Shown here one piece after another: positions 61,866 through 64,000 of a DNA stretch of 64,000 bases (the stretch's first letter is position 1; each line of letters begins with the position of its first letter). Where the stretch lies: assembly GCA_023548195.1 (NCBI GenBank), contig JAJHZJ010000008.1, forward strand, positions 3,558,215 through 3,622,214, written 5' to 3'. The DNA comes from Bettongia penicillata ogilbyi (lineage: Eukaryota; Chordata; Mammalia; Diprotodontia; Potoroidae). The position numbers and the translations under genes were made by a program. The notes below the pieces were generated by a model. It was not told the DNA's origin, did not search any database, and worked only from the letters and a program-made list of their open reading frames with translations.

Positions 61866-62719
61866 GAAAACATCGGGCTTTCCCTGAAATCTTTTTTTTT
61901 TTTTAATATAAATTTATTTATTTAACTTTTTACATTCATTTTCACAAAAGTTTGGGTTCCAGATTTTCTCCCCATTTGTCCCCTCCCCCCACTCCAATAC
62001 ACTGAGCATTCTAATTTCCCCTATCACCAATCTGCCCTCTCCTCTTATCATCCCTTCCCTCTCCTGTCCCCATCCTCTTCTTTGTCCTGTAGGGCCAGAT
62101 GACTTTCTATTCCCCATTAACTGTATTCCTTATTTCCCAGTAGCAAGAACAATACTCGACAGTTGTTCCTAAAACTTTGAGTTCCAAATTCTCCCCATCC
62201 CTCCCTCCCTACCCATTCTCTTTGGGAAAGCCGGCAATTCAGTATAGGCCATATCTGTGTAGTTTTGCAAATGACTTTGATAATAGTCGTGTTGTGTAAG
62301 ACTAACTATATTTCCCTCCATCCTATCCTGCCCCACATTGTTTCTATTCTGTCTTTTGATCCTGTCCCTTCCCAAGAGTGTTGACTTCAAATTGCTCCCT
62401 CCTCCCATTGCCCTCTCCCCCACCCTGCTTGTCTCCTTCTCCCCCACTTTCCTGTATTGTAAGATAGGTTTTCATACCGAAATGAGTGTGCATTTTATTC
62501 CTTCCTTTAGTTGAATGTGATGAGAGTAAACTTCATGTTTTTTTCTCAGCTCTCCTCTTTTTCCCTCCACTAAAAAGTCTCCTGCTTGCCTCTTCTTTGA
62601 GAGATAATTTGCCCAATTCCATTTCACCCTCTCTCCTCCCACTACATCTCTCTCACTGTTTATCTTAATTTTTTTTAAGATATGATCCCATCCTATTCAA
62701 TTCACTCTGTGCTCTCTGT

Positions 62720-62798
62720 CTCTGTATGTGTGTGCATGTGTGTATGTGTGGGTATGTGTGCGCACGCGTGTACGTGTGTGTGTGAATGTGTGTGTGTG
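62720..62798 (+). repeat. (TG)n-type tract in HAL1 copy 5
   Basis: Interrupted TG repeat with a 'gcgcacgcgtgtacgtg' block, at the same place as in the other copies. Confidence 0.95.
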
Positions 62799-62932
62799 GT
62801 CCCACCAACTACCCAGATACTGAAAAGTTTTAAGAGTTACAAATATTGTCTTTCCATGTAGGAATGTAAACAGTTCACCTTTGGTAAGTCCCTTATGACT
62901 TCTCTTTGCTGTTTGCTTTTTTATGCTTCTTC

Positions 62933-63991
62933 TCATTCTTGTGTTTGAAAGTCAGATTTTCTTTTCAGCTCTGGTCTTTTCATCAAGAATTCTTGAAAGT
63001 CCTCTGTTTCTTTGAAAGACCATATTTTCCCCTGAAGTATTATACTCAGTTTTGCTGGATAGGTGATTCTTGGTTTCAGTCTTAGTTCCTTTGACTTCTG
63101 GAATATCCTATTCCACACCCTTCGATCCCTTAATGTAGAAGTTGCTAGATCTTGTGTTATCCTGATCATATTTCCACAATACTGGAATTGTTTCTTTCTA
63201 GCTGTTTGCAATATTTTCTCCTTGACCTGGGAGTTCTGGAATTTGGCCACAATGTTCCTAGGAGTTTCTCTTTTTGGATCTCTTTCAGGTGGTGATCGAT
63301 GGATTCCTTCAATACTTACTTTGCCCTCTGGTTCTAGAATCTCAGGGAAGTTTTCCTTGATAATTTCATGAAAGATGATAATTTTTAAACTGTCTCTCCT
63401 GGATCTATTTTCCAAGTCAGTTGTTTTTCCAATGAGTTATTTCACATTCTCTTCCATTTTTTCATTCTTTTGGTTTTGTTTTATGATTTCTTGGTTTCTC
63501 AGAAAGTCATTAGACTCCATCTGTTCCATTCTAATCTTGAGAGAACTATTTCCTTCAGTGAGCTTTTGAACCTCTTTTTCCATTTGGCTAATTCTGCTTT
63601 TGAAAGCATTCTTCTCCTCATTGGCTTTTTGAACCTCTTTTGCCAATTGAGTGAGCCTATTTTTCAAGGTGTTATTTTCTTCAGCATTTTTTTGGGTCTC
63701 CTTTAGCAAGGTATTGACCCTTTTTTCATGCTTTTCTTGCATCTCTCTCATTTCTCTTCCCAATTTTTCCTCCACCTGTCTAATTTGATTTTCAAAATCC
63801 TTTTTGAGCTCTTCCATGGCCTGAACCCCTTGGATATCTATTTCAGATGTTTGGGATACAGAGGCCTTGACTTCTATGTCTTTCCCTGATGGTAAGCATT
63901 GTTCTTCCTCATCAGAAAGGAAAGGAGGAAACATCTGTTCACCAAGAAAGTAACCTTCTATGGTCTTATTTTTTTTCCCTTTTCTGGGCAT
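62933..63991 (-). pseudogene. L1-type ORF1 of HAL1 copy 5, nearly intact
   Basis: The 1059-bp span (353 codons) stays in one frame from MPRKGKKNKTIEGYFLGEQ at 63991 to FQTQE and TGA at 62933. Order: basic N-terminus; coiled coil at about residues 60-160 ('KLGREMREMQEKHEKRVNTL', 'LKNRLTQLAKEVQKANEEKN'); RRM-like part; C-terminal domain ('EKILQTARKKQFQYCGNMIR', 'ITQDLATSTLRDRRVWNRIF'). Two lesions are seen: TAT to TAA at 63437-63439 (stop after EENVK), and an in-frame 42-bp deletion near 63380 that removes MGLPESHDQKKSLD-type residues of the RRM region. Sibling copies have both segments. The protein would form an RNA-binding trimer in L1; here it is not expected to work. Confidence 0.92.
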
Positions 63992-64000
63992 TTTCCCAGC

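Larger units (their letters stand above)
61892..64000 (-). mobile_element. HAL1 copy 5, minus strand, cut by the window end
   Basis: The A-rich tail begins at 61892, followed by the same 3' region as copies 1 and 4 (87-95% by eye), a TG tract at 62720-62798, and ORF1 62933-63991. The 5' UTR starts at the right edge and continues outside. It lies in TRAPPC11 intron 2, antisense to the gene. Confidence 0.9.

Overview
The window looks like nuclear DNA of a marsupial mammal. It combines a conserved mammalian gene pair, split by canonical GT/AG introns, with marsupial-type repeats. These include tRNA-derived SINEs (gene-internal part read as '...gagttcaaat...gggcaagtcactt...'), SINE tails shared with RTE/BovB LINEs, BovB LINE fragments, CORE-SINEs (MIR-like), L2-like 3' ends, L1 fragments and several L1-ORF1-only 'half-L1' (HAL1) elements. 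No bacterial, CRISPR or viral coding locus was seen. Species cannot be fixed by eye.

Layout. Positions 1-28.4 kb: intergenic, no convincing gene. It holds SINEs, L1 3' ends, one HAL1 with clean target-site duplications (10809-13620), a chimeric and nested L1 region (14.4-16.8 kb), and a 528-bp solo LTR (22492-25748) split by a second HAL1 (22587-25301). Positions 28.4-43.9 kb, minus strand: RWDD4, rebuilt in full from seven exons whose splice phases all agree and which give a 187-aa RWD-domain protein. Its introns carry two related BovB fragments, one of which looks like an offspring of the other with a transduced 3' end, plus a probable LTR and an L2 3' end. Positions 43.25-44.75 kb: a CpG island that acts as a head-to-head (bidirectional) promoter. 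Positions 44.2-64 kb, plus strand: the start of TRAPPC11, with a noncoding first exon in the island, a first intron of about 16.5 kb and the first coding exon (60981-61194, 68 codons). The rest of TRAPPC11 lies beyond the window. This gene order (RWDD4 minus, TRAPPC11 plus, shared promoter) is the one I recall for human 4q35.1.

Five HAL1-type copies lie in the window, two left of RWDD4 and three more inserts in TRAPPC11 introns (47.8-52.7 kb contains one nested in another, so six inserts in all). All are on the minus strand. They carry a 5' UTR, an L1-type ORF1 and a short 3' region, but no endonuclease or reverse transcriptase, so they must have been mobilised by L1 proteins supplied in trans. 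Points of most interest: the tandem 72-bp units in the 5' UTR of the 53-56 kb copy, a chimeric 3' end in the nested copy, a duplicated L1-type 3' motif inside every HAL1, a nearly intact ORF1 at the right edge, the BovB 3' transduction, and an unexplained 90-bp inverted repeat at 5.0/5.8 kb.
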